Assembly: GCA_023437485.1 (NCBI GenBank) | Contig: JAEZGB010000003.1 | Location: forward strand, 1-13,216 | DNA length: 13,216 nt | From: Bacteroidota bacterium | GTDB lineage: Bacteria; Bacteroidota; Bacteroidia; Flavobacteriales; Flavobacteriaceae | Direction: 5' to 3' | Position numbers and translations under genes: made by a program | In this document: one piece after another, positions 6,806-12,971 of the stretch | How the letters are laid out: each line of letters begins with the position of its first letter | Position numbering within the stretch: position 1 is the first letter of the stretch | Notes under the pieces: generated by a model | Seen by the model: the letters and a program-made list of their open reading frames with translations, nothing else | Database searches by the model: none | Told to the model about the DNA's origin: nothing

Positions 6806-7529
6806 TTGTTTTTCCAAATCTGCGCTCGCGCTTCTGATAATCGGCGATGGCCATAAGCAGGTGTTCTTCCTTGAAATCAGGCCACAGCACATCAGTAAAG
6901 TACAACTCCGCATACGCAATTTGCCACAGCAGGAAATTGCTTATCCTGCACTCACCGCTGGTCCTGATCAACAGGTCAACGTCGGGCAAATTTTGCGTGT
7001 AAAGATGCTGATTAATAAATGATTCGTCAATATCGTCTATTGAAATTATATTATTTTTAACTTTGTGCGAAATTTCTTTCACGGCACAGATAATTTCTTC
7101 CCGTGATCCGTAGCTAAGCGCAATGGTCAATGTCATTCGGGAATTGTCTTTGGTGCGCTCCATCACTTCGCGGAGTTCCTTTTGCACCGCGGGCGCGAGC
7201 CGTTCAAAATTGCCGATCGTACAAAGCCTGATGTTGTTCTCATGCAGCGACTTCATTTCCTTGCGCAGCGAACTGACCAGCAATTTCATCAATGTTTCCA
7301 CTTCAGTTTTTGGCCTGTTCCAGTTCTCGGTTGAAAACGCGTAGAGCGTAAGGTTTTGGATTCCGAGCCTCGCCGATGCCTCCACGGCTTCGCGTACCGC
7401 TTTACTCCCGTGTTCGTGGCCAAATACGCGCATCATTCCTTTAAGCTTTGCCCATCGGCCATTGCCATCCATGATAATGGCAATGTGTTTGGGCAGGCGG
7501 GTTTGGTCAATAGTATCTTTCAGTCCCAT
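6789..7529 (-). CDS. uppS: Isoprenyl transferase (undecaprenyl diphosphate synthase)
   Basis: A 246-residue cis-prenyltransferase that extends farnesyl diphosphate with isopentenyl diphosphate to make the C55 lipid carrier for peptidoglycan and surface glycans. It acts in the cytoplasm at the inner membrane. Diagnostic motifs are HIAIIMDGNGRWA (15-27, catalytic D21), FGHEHG (36-41), LYAFSTENWNRP (62-73), and DLLIRTSGECRISNFLLWQ (185-203), followed by AYAELYFTDVLWPDF. Length is normal. The ATG at 7529 follows the DUF6089 TAA with no gap (TAAATG), and the 3' end overlaps the chosen bamA start by 17 bases. Both suggest one transcript and coupled translation. Cys194 stands where relatives often have Q, L or H; this position is variable in the family, so I do not expect loss of activity. 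Confidence 0.96.
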   Translation of the reverse strand: MGLKDTIDQTRLPKHIAIIMDGNGRWAKLKGMMRVFGHEHGSKAVREAVEASARLGIQNLTLYAFSTENWNRPKTEVETLMKLLVSSLRKEMKSLHENNIRLCTIGNFERLAPAVQKELREVMERTKDNSRMTLTIALSYGSREEIICAVKEISHKVKNNIISIDDIDESFINQHLYTQNLPDVDLLIRTSGECRISNFLLWQIAYAELYFTDVLWPDFKEEHLLMAIADYQKRERRFGKTSEQIK

Positions 7530-8213
7530 TTATTCAGCGCAAAAACAAGGTTTTTCAGTAAAGGCGTAGGTGAGTGTAAACCCGGTGAAAACATACCAAT
7601 CCTTGCTGTCGGTATTCCCGAAGCGCAATGGGGCGAGGTTGTTATTTTTTGGATTGCTGCCGTCCAGGTTGTCGGTAAAAGAGTAGCGGGCGCCCACTTC
7701 AAACCCAAGGACCAGCTTGGGGAGGATGTTGGTCTTGACGCCAACAATCATCGGGATGGCGAACGAAGTATCGGTGTAGTCCTTTTCAGTGGCGCCGTTC
7801 ACCACAAAAAGTTCGTCATAGACCAAAAGCGAAAAACCGGTATAAACATAAGGAGTGAACTGCCATTGCAATTCGTGGAGGTCAAAATCAAAAAAGTTGA
7901 ATTCAAGCCCCGCCGAAATTTCCTTTATATCGTTTTCAAAATCAAAATCGCGCAATTGGCGCCCCGGCACCTTCGAATCCTCGTCGCGAGCCGTAATCTT
8001 GGACTGTTTGTAGGAAAACCTGAAAGTGTGCCGGGTGCTTCGGTTCCACTTATAAATGATTCCAAAGGCGGGTTCATTTGGGCTCACGTAGGAGTCGGGG
8101 CCTACGTCGCCAATGTAATTGCTCCCTCCGGCAAAGACACCCAGTTCATTGATCTGGGCCGTGGCCGGCAGAGCCATCAACACAACAAATATATAAGTCA
8201 GGATCCTGCCCAT
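7530..8213 (-). CDS. DUF6089 family outer-membrane beta-barrel protein
   Basis: A 227-residue protein of unproven function. The signal peptide is MGRILTYIFVVLMALPATAQ, with cleavage near A19. The mature start, INELGVFAGGSNYIGDVG, and alternating aromatic strands up to DWYVFTGFTLTYAFTEKPC suggest a small beta-barrel of the DUF6089 group. The only two cysteines are in the last residues, PCFCAE. In flavobacteria this family typically sits between NAD kinase and uppS/bamA, as here. That conserved position suggests a role in outer-membrane biogenesis, but this is inference from neighbourhood only. The gene has its own probable promoter upstream (8231-8263), and its stop abuts the uppS ATG. The start is well fixed by the signal peptide. 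Confidence 0.82.
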   Translation of the reverse strand: MGRILTYIFVVLMALPATAQINELGVFAGGSNYIGDVGPDSYVSPNEPAFGIIYKWNRSTRHTFRFSYKQSKITARDEDSKVPGRQLRDFDFENDIKEISAGLEFNFFDFDLHELQWQFTPYVYTGFSLLVYDELFVVNGATEKDYTDTSFAIPMIVGVKTNILPKLVLGFEVGARYSFTDNLDGSNPKNNNLAPLRFGNTDSKDWYVFTGFTLTYAFTEKPCFCAE

Positions 8214-8230
8214 GAATAGAAAATAGCGTG

Positions 8231-8263
8231 CAAATATAACAATTATAGGGTGGTGGCAGCCAA
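8231..8263 (-). promoter_or_regulatory. Probable Bacteroidota-type promoter for DUF6089-uppS-bamA
   Basis: On the minus strand, TTG at 8263-8261 is followed after 22 bases by TATATTTG at 8238-8231, a full match to TAnnTTTG. The spacing is within the range reported for the -33/-7 promoters of this phylum. The -7 element ends 17 bases before the DUF6089 ATG, leaving a short leader. It would give the downstream envelope genes a promoter independent of the CBS-NAD kinase pair. The 116-base gap between nadK and DUF6089 shows no clear terminator, so readthrough from nadK remains possible. Confidence 0.6.
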
Positions 8264-8329
8264 GTGCCGCAACAAATTAGCGCGCTTGTCCTACACAAAA
8301 CGACAGATTCGCCAAAGTAGTATGTAGTT

Positions 8330-9214
8330 TTAATTTCGTCGGTCTTCTCCCCACAAAAGCTTTTGCCGCAATGTCATCAGGAAAGTCTCGCCTGGAAGTT
8401 CAACCATCTTGATTGTAAACGGCGTTTTGGAGATGGACAGTTCTGATTCATTGGGCACTGAGGCAATTCTTGAATCCAGCGACACCAGGTATTGCTGTTC
8501 ACGCCCGGTTACTTTTAACCTGATGGTTACATTGTCAGGGATGACCAACGGGCGGGCGTTCAGGTTGTGCGGTGCGATGGGCGTGATCACTAGGCTATTT
8601 ACATCTGGCGTCAGGATGGGCCCGCCACAGCTCAGTGAATAACCGGTAGATCCCGTGGGAGTCGAAATAATCAACCCGTCGGCCCAATAAGAATTCAGGT
8701 ACTCGCCGTCCAGGAAAGTTTCGATGGTTATCATCGAGGTGGTGTCCTTGCGGCTGACGCTAATCTCGTTCATCGCGAAATTAAGCGTGCTCAGTTCTTC
8801 AATTTCCGGGGCGCAGTGCAGGCTGAGCAAGGTTCGCTCGGAAATGCTGAAATCCCGCTCCAGTACTTTTTTTAAAAACTCGGCAATGTTGTCCTTTTGG
8901 CCCGATGCCAAAAAACCCAGCCTCCCGGCGTTGATCCCAAGAATCGGGATGCCCTTGTCCCGCACCAGGGTCGCCGCACGCAAAATGGTGCCGTCGCCTC
9001 CAATCGAGATTAGCAGGTCAGTATCGGGGTCAAGCTGGTCATATCCGTCAAACGTTTTGTAGTCTTTCCTGACGAGTTGCTTTTCGTGGAGCATCTGCAG
9101 GAAATCGTACTCAATGGCCAGTTCGGCATTGTTGTTATTCAAAAAAAGGAAGATGTCGCGAATGATCGGCTCGGTACTGTTCTGGTAGTATTGGCCGTAG
9201 ATGGCAATTTTCAT
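8330..9214 (-). CDS. nadK: NAD kinase
   Basis: A 294-residue cytoplasmic enzyme that phosphorylates NAD to NADP with ATP or polyphosphate. The diagnostic GGDGT motif is at residues 72-76 (ISIGGDGTILRAA), followed by GINAGRLGFLA (93-103), the NE pair in AMNEISV (147-153), and the glycine-rich DGLIISTPTGSTGYSLSCGG segment (179-198) that binds NAD. Length is normal for a bacterial PpnK. The ATG at 9214 overlaps the stop of the upstream CBS gene by one base (TAATG), a strong sign of translational coupling. It is followed by a 116-base spacer holding a promoter for the DUF6089 gene. Confidence 0.96.
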   Translation of the reverse strand: MKIAIYGQYYQNSTEPIIRDIFLFLNNNNAELAIEYDFLQMLHEKQLVRKDYKTFDGYDQLDPDTDLLISIGGDGTILRAATLVRDKGIPILGINAGRLGFLASGQKDNIAEFLKKVLERDFSISERTLLSLHCAPEIEELSTLNFAMNEISVSRKDTTSMITIETFLDGEYLNSYWADGLIISTPTGSTGYSLSCGGPILTPDVNSLVITPIAPHNLNARPLVIPDNVTIRLKVTGREQQYLVSLDSRIASVPNESELSISKTPFTIKMVELPGETFLMTLRQKLLWGEDRRN

Positions 9215-9873
9215 TATATGTTCAGGTACTTGTCCAGGTAATCAGAACGTTCGCGCAGGCTGGTCAAGTAGGAATCTTCAACATGTTCGCTCACAATCTC
9301 GTAGTTGTACCGCCTGAAGGTCTGGATAATCTCGTTCAGGCCGCCAAGGGTTAATTTGATGGTAATCTGAATCGTGTCGGTAGTGGCTTCAGAAATAAAA
9401 ACACCAAGTACGCGGCCGTTATTGCTTTCCACAATTTGCACCACCTGGCTCATTGAATATTCCTGAAGGGGCTTTTGAACAATGATGATCCCGCCGGGTT
9501 CCTTCAAAAACGGTGTTTCGTTGAAAATCCTGAAAATATCGGGAATTTCATAATAGCCCACATAGGCGTTGTTTTCATCAAGAACCGGGATCAGGTTGGT
9601 CTGGTTGCGGGCAAATACTTCCAGAACGTCCATCCACATCATATCCTTGCGGGCAAAAAAACCTTCCATCGCATACCGGAACTCGCCAATTGGTTTTTTC
9701 TCGTCAAAGGTCAGCACGTCGTCGCTGCTGATGCTGCCAATGTAAATGCTCTCTTCAACCACGGGAAAATGCGAAAACGAGACTTCGGCAAAAAAATCGC
9801 GCACCCGAGCCACTGTTTCAGTACTTTGGATGGGCTTGTAATCATTGCTCAGATACTCGTTGAGTTGCGTCAT
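9214..9873 (-). CDS. CBS domain protein with ACT-like C-terminal region
   Basis: A 219-residue soluble protein with no signal peptide. Two CBS repeats can be traced: about 10-58 (IQSTETVARVRDFF, then FSHFPVVEESIYIGSISSDD) and about 70-120 (DVLEVFARNQTNLIPVLDEN, then YVGYYEIPDI). CBS pairs usually bind adenine nucleotides such as AMP, ATP or NAD. Residues about 126-200 (GGIIIVQKPLQEYSMSQVVQ, then FRRYNYEIVSEH) look like an ACT-type alpha/beta fold, as in AcuB-like proteins; this part is inference. The gene is coupled to NAD kinase by a TAATG overlap, so a nucleotide-sensing role linked to NADP supply is plausible but unproven. The -7 element is weak: TTAATTTG at 9900-9893 on the minus strand has one mismatch to TAnnTTTG. 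The gene is divergent from pdxJ across 84 bases. Confidence 0.87.
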   Translation of the reverse strand: MTQLNEYLSNDYKPIQSTETVARVRDFFAEVSFSHFPVVEESIYIGSISSDDVLTFDEKKPIGEFRYAMEGFFARKDMMWMDVLEVFARNQTNLIPVLDENNAYVGYYEIPDIFRIFNETPFLKEPGGIIIVQKPLQEYSMSQVVQIVESNNGRVLGVFISEATTDTIQITIKLTLGGLNEIIQTFRRYNYEIVSEHVEDSYLTSLRERSDYLDKYLNI

Positions 9874-9934
9874 TTTGGTGGTATTTCGAATGCAAATTAA
9901 TCAAAAATTAGCAGAATCGCCGGGCTTTAACTTG

Positions 9935-9942
9935 TATTTTTG
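9935..9942 (+). promoter_or_regulatory. Probable -7 promoter element for pdxJ
   Basis: TATTTTTG is a full match to TAnnTTTG and ends 15 bases before the pdxJ ATG at 9958. The upstream -33 element is poor: TTAG at 9908-9911 lies about 23 bases upstream. The element lies in the 84-base divergent spacer shared with the CBS gene. Confidence 0.55.
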
Positions 9943-9957
9943 CAGTAAATTCCAGCT

Positions 9958-10671
9958 ATGGTAAAACTCAGCGTCAACATCAACAAACTGGCCACTTTGC
10001 GCAATGCCAGGGGCGGAAACATGCCTGACCTCATCAAATCGGCCAAAGACATCCAGGGCTTTGGCGCGCACGGGATCACCATCCACCCAAGGCCTGATGA
10101 GCGCCACATCCGCTACCGCGATGCCCGCGAGCTTCGACCCGTTGTTTACACCGAATTCAATATTGAGGGCAACCCCGAGCAAAAGTTTATTGACCTTGTC
10201 CTGGAAGTCATTCCCGAGCAGGTTACGCTGGTTCCCGATCTGCCGGGCGCCATCACGTCAAACGCAGGCTGGGATACCTTGGCACATCGCGATTTCCTTC
10301 GTGAAATTATCGGAACTTTCAGGCAAAAGGGCATCAGGACCTCGATTTTTGTGGACCCCGTTATCGAAATGATCGAAGGTGCGGCCCAAACCGGAACCGA
10401 CCGGGTGGAACTTTACACTGAAGATTACGCCCGCGGTTTTGCATCGGGCAACCCCAACGCCGTCGAACCCTACCGATTGGCTGCCATCCGCGCAAACGAG
10501 CTTGGGCTTGGAATCAATGCCGGCCATGACCTTAGCCTGGATAACATCAGGCATTTCAGGGAAAGCGTTCCGGGGCTTCAGGAAGTCTCAATCGGGCACG
10601 CGCTAATTTGCGAGGCGCTGTACCTCGGGCTGGACAACGTAGTGAACATGTATCTTCAAAAATTGAAATAG
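9958..10671 (+). CDS. pdxJ: Pyridoxine 5'-phosphate synthase
   Basis: A 237-residue cytoplasmic enzyme that condenses 1-deoxy-D-xylulose 5-phosphate with 3-amino-2-oxopropyl phosphate to give pyridoxine 5'-phosphate, the final ring-closing step of the DXP-dependent vitamin B6 pathway. It shows VNINKLATLRNARGG (6-20), GITIHPRPDERHI (39-51, with H43, R45 and H50), the E70 region (TEFNIEGNP), LVPDLPGAITSNAGWD (91-106), GINAGHDLSLDN (185-196, H190) and SIGHALI (211-217). These match the catalytic His/Glu/His set of E. coli PdxJ. Length is normal. The start is fixed by homology at VKLSVNINK and by the upstream promoter element. An alpha/beta hydrolase gene follows on the same strand after an 83-base GC-rich spacer. 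Confidence 0.96.
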   Translation: MVKLSVNINKLATLRNARGGNMPDLIKSAKDIQGFGAHGITIHPRPDERHIRYRDARELRPVVYTEFNIEGNPEQKFIDLVLEVIPEQVTLVPDLPGAITSNAGWDTLAHRDFLREIIGTFRQKGIRTSIFVDPVIEMIEGAAQTGTDRVELYTEDYARGFASGNPNAVEPYRLAAIRANELGLGINAGHDLSLDNIRHFRESVPGLQEVSIGHALICEALYLGLDNVVNMYLQKLK

Positions 10672-10740
10672 GGCGTGCCGGCCTGCTTCGCGCCGTCGCG
10701 TGTTTCGCAGTGCACGGCACTTTGCTTCACCCGCTCACGC
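10672..10740 (+). repeat. GC-rich inverted-repeat spacer, possible REP-like element
   Basis: This short spacer after pdxJ is much richer in G+C than other intergenic DNA in the window. Nested inverted repeats are visible: GTGCCG (10675-10680) with CGGCAC (10715-10720), CTGC (10683-10686) with GCAG (10707-10710), and CGCG (10689-10692) with CGCG (10697-10700) around a CCGT loop. There is also an imperfect direct repeat, TGCTTCGCGCCGTCGCG (10684-10700) and TGCTTCACCCGCTCACG (10723-10739), with 12 of 17 bases equal. There is no T-run, so it is not a standard terminator. A dispersed extragenic repeat is possible, but copy number cannot be judged here. Confidence 0.35.
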
Positions 10741-10754
10741 AAATACAGCAAAAT

Positions 10755-11522
10755 ATGGAAATACTGCACTCAAAAATAGAAGGGACAGGAAAACCACTAA
10801 TCATCATCCACGGTTTTCTGGGAATGTTGGACAACTGGAACACGTTGGCCGGCCGGTTTGCCCAAAACGGGTTCCAGGTCCATGCGCTTGATTTGCGCAA
10901 CCACGGCCGAAGCTTTCACAGCCAGGATATGAGCTATACGGCCATGGCCGATGATTTGTTGCGCTACATGGATCACCATCAACTTGATAAGGCCAATATC
11001 ATCGGGCATTCGATGGGCGGAAAGGTGGCCATGTTCTTTGCAACGCGGTATCCGGACCGTGTTCAAAAACTAATCGTGGCCGATATAGCGCCAAAATATT
11101 ACCGTCCGCACCACGACGAAATATTGGACGGGCTTTCTGCAATTGATTTTTCAAAAAAACCTGACCGCGCCCAGGCCGACGAAATCCTTGCGCAATATGT
11201 GCCTGATGTGGGCACGCGGCAATTCCTGCTCAAGAGCCTGTACTGGAAAGAGCCGGGGCAACTCGCGCTCAGGTTTAATCTGGAGGCGTTTAACAAAAAC
11301 CGCGATGTGGTGGGGCAGGAGCTCACGCCCGCCGACCGCTTTGATGGCCCGGTGCTGTTTTTGCGCGGCGCCAATTCAAGATATATTAAGGACGAGGACA
11401 TCGACCAGATCCAAAGCCATTTCCCCACCGCGAAAATTGACGATATCGACAATGCCGGGCATTGGCTTCACGCCGAGAATCCTGATGATTTCCTTTCAAA
11501 AAGTTTGTCATTCCTCCAATAA
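10755..11522 (+). CDS. Alpha/beta hydrolase (YbfF-like esterase)
   Basis: A 255-residue soluble hydrolase. The oxyanion-hole region is PLIIIHGFLGMLDNW (14-28), followed by ALDLRNHGRSFHS (44-56), the nucleophile elbow IIGHSMGGK with Ser86 (82-90), LIVADIAPKYY (106-116) and the catalytic His236 in DNAGHWLHAENP. Asp110 in VADIAP is the probable acid, as reported for E. coli YbfF, rather than an Asp after strand 7. Overall similarity is to the YbfF acyl-CoA/ester hydrolase group; the substrate is unknown. The frame is open back into pdxJ, but MEILHSKIEGTGKP gives the normal family N-terminus and ATG 10755 follows an A-rich stretch. It may be co-transcribed with pdxJ. There is no signal peptide, so it is probably cytoplasmic. 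Confidence 0.92.
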   Translation: MEILHSKIEGTGKPLIIIHGFLGMLDNWNTLAGRFAQNGFQVHALDLRNHGRSFHSQDMSYTAMADDLLRYMDHHQLDKANIIGHSMGGKVAMFFATRYPDRVQKLIVADIAPKYYRPHHDEILDGLSAIDFSKKPDRAQADEILAQYVPDVGTRQFLLKSLYWKEPGQLALRFNLEAFNKNRDVVGQELTPADRFDGPVLFLRGANSRYIKDEDIDQIQSHFPTAKIDDIDNAGHWLHAENPDDFLSKSLSFLQ

Positions 11523-11548
11523 AAAAAGGCTGCCTGGTGGCAGCCTTT
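11521..11548 (-). terminator. Terminator between convergent genes, strongest on the minus strand
   Basis: A 7-bp perfect stem, GGCTGCC (11528-11534) with GGCAGCC (11539-11545) and a 4-base loop, extends by A/T pairs on each side. Read on the minus strand it is followed by seven T residues (11527-11521), a good terminator for the Asp-box cargo gene that stops at 11565. On the plus strand only TTTAA follows, so termination of the hydrolase gene is likely but weaker. The A-run overlaps the hydrolase stop codon. Confidence 0.88.
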
Positions 11549-11564
11549 AATCTTAAGGCGGGTT

Positions 11565-12887
11565 TTATTCTTTTACAATTTTGATTGCTTTGGCCTCGCC
11601 CGAGGTATTGGCAATGGTAACAACATAAACGCCCGACTGCAAGGCATTGATATTAATGCTTGGGTTGTCAACCGCCGCGAAAGCCTGCCTGAAAACTGTC
11701 TTTCCGGTTAGGTCGGCAATAATAACTGAGCGCACTGATTCGCCTGAAACGTTCAGGGTGCCGGCGGTCGGATTTGGAAACACTGAGAAAGCCGCCTTGC
11801 TGAACCCTGCAACCGGCAACTGGGTTCCTGTATATTTAAAAATTCCGCCGGTAGTGGAGTTGCTGTTAAACCCGCCCGCAAAACCGGTGGTATTGTTCAG
11901 GAACTCAACCTCTGTGAACTGGGTGGTGGCTTCGGCAACCTGCCATGTTGAACCGTCGTCCATACTGTAATACGAGCCGTAACCCGTGGCCCCGCCTGAC
12001 GAAACCACCATTGTTGTACCGGGAACATACTCGATGTCATTGGTACCAAAAATTCCTGTGGGGATCATTGGGTTCCAGGTGGCGCCGCCGTCATTGGTGT
12101 TCCAGAGCTGCCCTCCGCTACTGTTGAGCAATCCCTTGTTTTCATCGGCAAAAGTGTAATTTCCGGATTCGGTGGCGCCGCCAAAGTCCGAAATCGGGGT
12201 TTGAGATACGGTCCACGTTAGGCCTTTATCGCTTGATTTATATAGCCTTCCCATGCTGGTCCCAAACCAAATGGTGTTTCCTACAACATCCAGGTTGTGA
12301 ACATAACCGTACTCGTTGGCACTAAGCGGCGGTGGGATATTGGCCTGCGGAACACGGGTCCAGGTGGTACCGCCGTTGGTGGTGGTGTAGATTTCAAAAT
12401 AACCTCCTTCAGGATCGCCCTGCGCCACGCCCTCATTGGCATTCCAAAAATGTACAAGGTTCGCAAAACTGGCGGCTCCCGAAAAGGAAGCGGAAGTTTG
12501 TTTTACCCAGGTAGCCCCGCCGTCGGTGGTTTTCCAAATTCCCTGCCCGGCGTTCTGGGTCGAGGTTGGGTACGCGGTTAACCAGGCGGTGGTGGCCGAA
12601 ATCGCGCTGATTGAGGAAAGTCCTGAGTTTCCGGTGCCCAGCCCGAGCGAAGCCGTTCCCGGAATCCAGGTGTTGCCGCCATCGGTAGAACGCGAAAAAT
12701 CCTTGATGGTTTGGTTGCCATTGCCTGAGCCATCGTAGGCCTTTACCCAAATGACATTGTCATCCACAATTGAGATGTCGTCAATTCCGCGGCTCACGGC
12801 GGTAAAACCGGTGGCCTTGGGGGTCCAGAACTGCGCGTTTGCGGTCAGGGAGGCCAAAGCACATAGCGTAAGTAATTGTCTTTTCAT
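11565..12887 (-). CDS. T9SS type A cargo protein with Asp-box (BNR/YCF48-like) repeats
   Basis: A 440-residue secreted protein. The signal peptide is MKRQLLTLCALASLTANAQ. The body carries six Asp-box-like motifs: STDGGNTW (67-74), TTDGGATW (120-127), TTNGGTTW (169-176), SSDKGLTW (218-225), NTNDGGATW (263-271) and SMDDGSTW (308-315). They suggest a beta-propeller like those of sialidases, Vps10/sortilin or YCF48. About residues 365-440 form a Por_Sec-type T9SS sorting domain: FSVFPNPTAGTLNVSG, then IIADLTGKTVF, ALQSGVYVVTI and terminal AKAIKIVKE. The protein is therefore exported by T9SS and released or surface-anchored. Asp boxes alone do not prove glycosidase activity, and no catalytic residues can be assigned. 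It is closed by a strong minus-strand terminator, and a palindrome overlaps its promoter region. Confidence 0.92.
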   Translation of the reverse strand: MKRQLLTLCALASLTANAQFWTPKATGFTAVSRGIDDISIVDDNVIWVKAYDGSGNGNQTIKDFSRSTDGGNTWIPGTASLGLGTGNSGLSSISAISATTAWLTAYPTSTQNAGQGIWKTTDGGATWVKQTSASFSGAASFANLVHFWNANEGVAQGDPEGGYFEIYTTTNGGTTWTRVPQANIPPPLSANEYGYVHNLDVVGNTIWFGTSMGRLYKSSDKGLTWTVSQTPISDFGGATESGNYTFADENKGLLNSSGGQLWNTNDGGATWNPMIPTGIFGTNDIEYVPGTTMVVSSGGATGYGSYYSMDDGSTWQVAEATTQFTEVEFLNNTTGFAGGFNSNSTTGGIFKYTGTQLPVAGFSKAAFSVFPNPTAGTLNVSGESVRSVIIADLTGKTVFRQAFAAVDNPSININALQSGVYVVTIANTSGEAKAIKIVKE

Positions 12888-12900
12888 TGGTTATAATTTA

Positions 12901-12914
12901 TTGGTTGCAACCAA
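12901..12914. repeat. 14-bp perfect palindrome upstream of the Asp-box cargo gene
   Basis: TTGGTTGCAACCAA is self-complementary over all 14 bases. It lies 14 bases before the ATG at 12887 and overlaps the last three bases of the -7 element TACATTTG. The half-site AACCAAT (minus strand, 12906-12900) recurs at 12892-12886, across the start codon. It could be an operator for a dimeric regulator or a small RNA stem. It may also be chance. Confidence 0.4.
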
Positions 12915-12919
12915 ATGTA
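12912..12919 (-). promoter_or_regulatory. Probable -7 promoter element for the Asp-box cargo gene
   Basis: The minus strand reads TACATTTG, a full match to TAnnTTTG, ending 24 bases before the ATG at 12887. It lies just past the T-run of the upstream terminator. No TTG is found at the usual -33 spacing; the nearest upstream TTTG (12956-12953) is 33 bases away, so the promoter is only partly supported. Confidence 0.5.
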
Positions 12920-12922
12920 AAT

Positions 12923-12946
12923 AAAAAAACCTTCCGATGTGGAAGG
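12923..12946 (-). terminator. Intrinsic terminator after the partial T9SS cargo gene
   Basis: On the minus strand, CCTTCC (12946-12941), loop ACATC, and GGAAGG (12935-12930) form a 6-bp perfect stem, followed by seven T residues (12929-12923). It lies 25 bases after the stop of the gene that enters from the right edge. Confidence 0.85.
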
Positions 12947-12971
12947 CCTCTTCAAAGAAATTATGACAAAT

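Noticed and set aside
6940..6966. Cys194 in UppS in place of the more usual Q/L/H in RTSGExRISNFLLWQ
   Set aside because: The position is variable in the family, while the neighbouring Arg, Ser and Asn residues are intact, so loss of function is unlikely.
7356..8219. Long open frame on the plus strand opposite DUF6089 and uppS (287 codons)
   Set aside because: It lies entirely antisense to two well-supported genes, has no recognisable motif, and its codons mirror those genes. It is a shadow frame.
8239..8329. Possible terminator or small RNA between nadK and the DUF6089 gene
   Set aside because: Only weak short stems (such as GGCA/TGCC) are present, with no T-run. I could support a promoter there but no RNA or terminator.
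10608..10754. N-terminal extension of the alpha/beta hydrolase into pdxJ
   Set aside because: The 49 extra residues overlap the pdxJ C-terminus and a repeat-like spacer, and bear no family similarity. ATG 10755 starts the normal fold.
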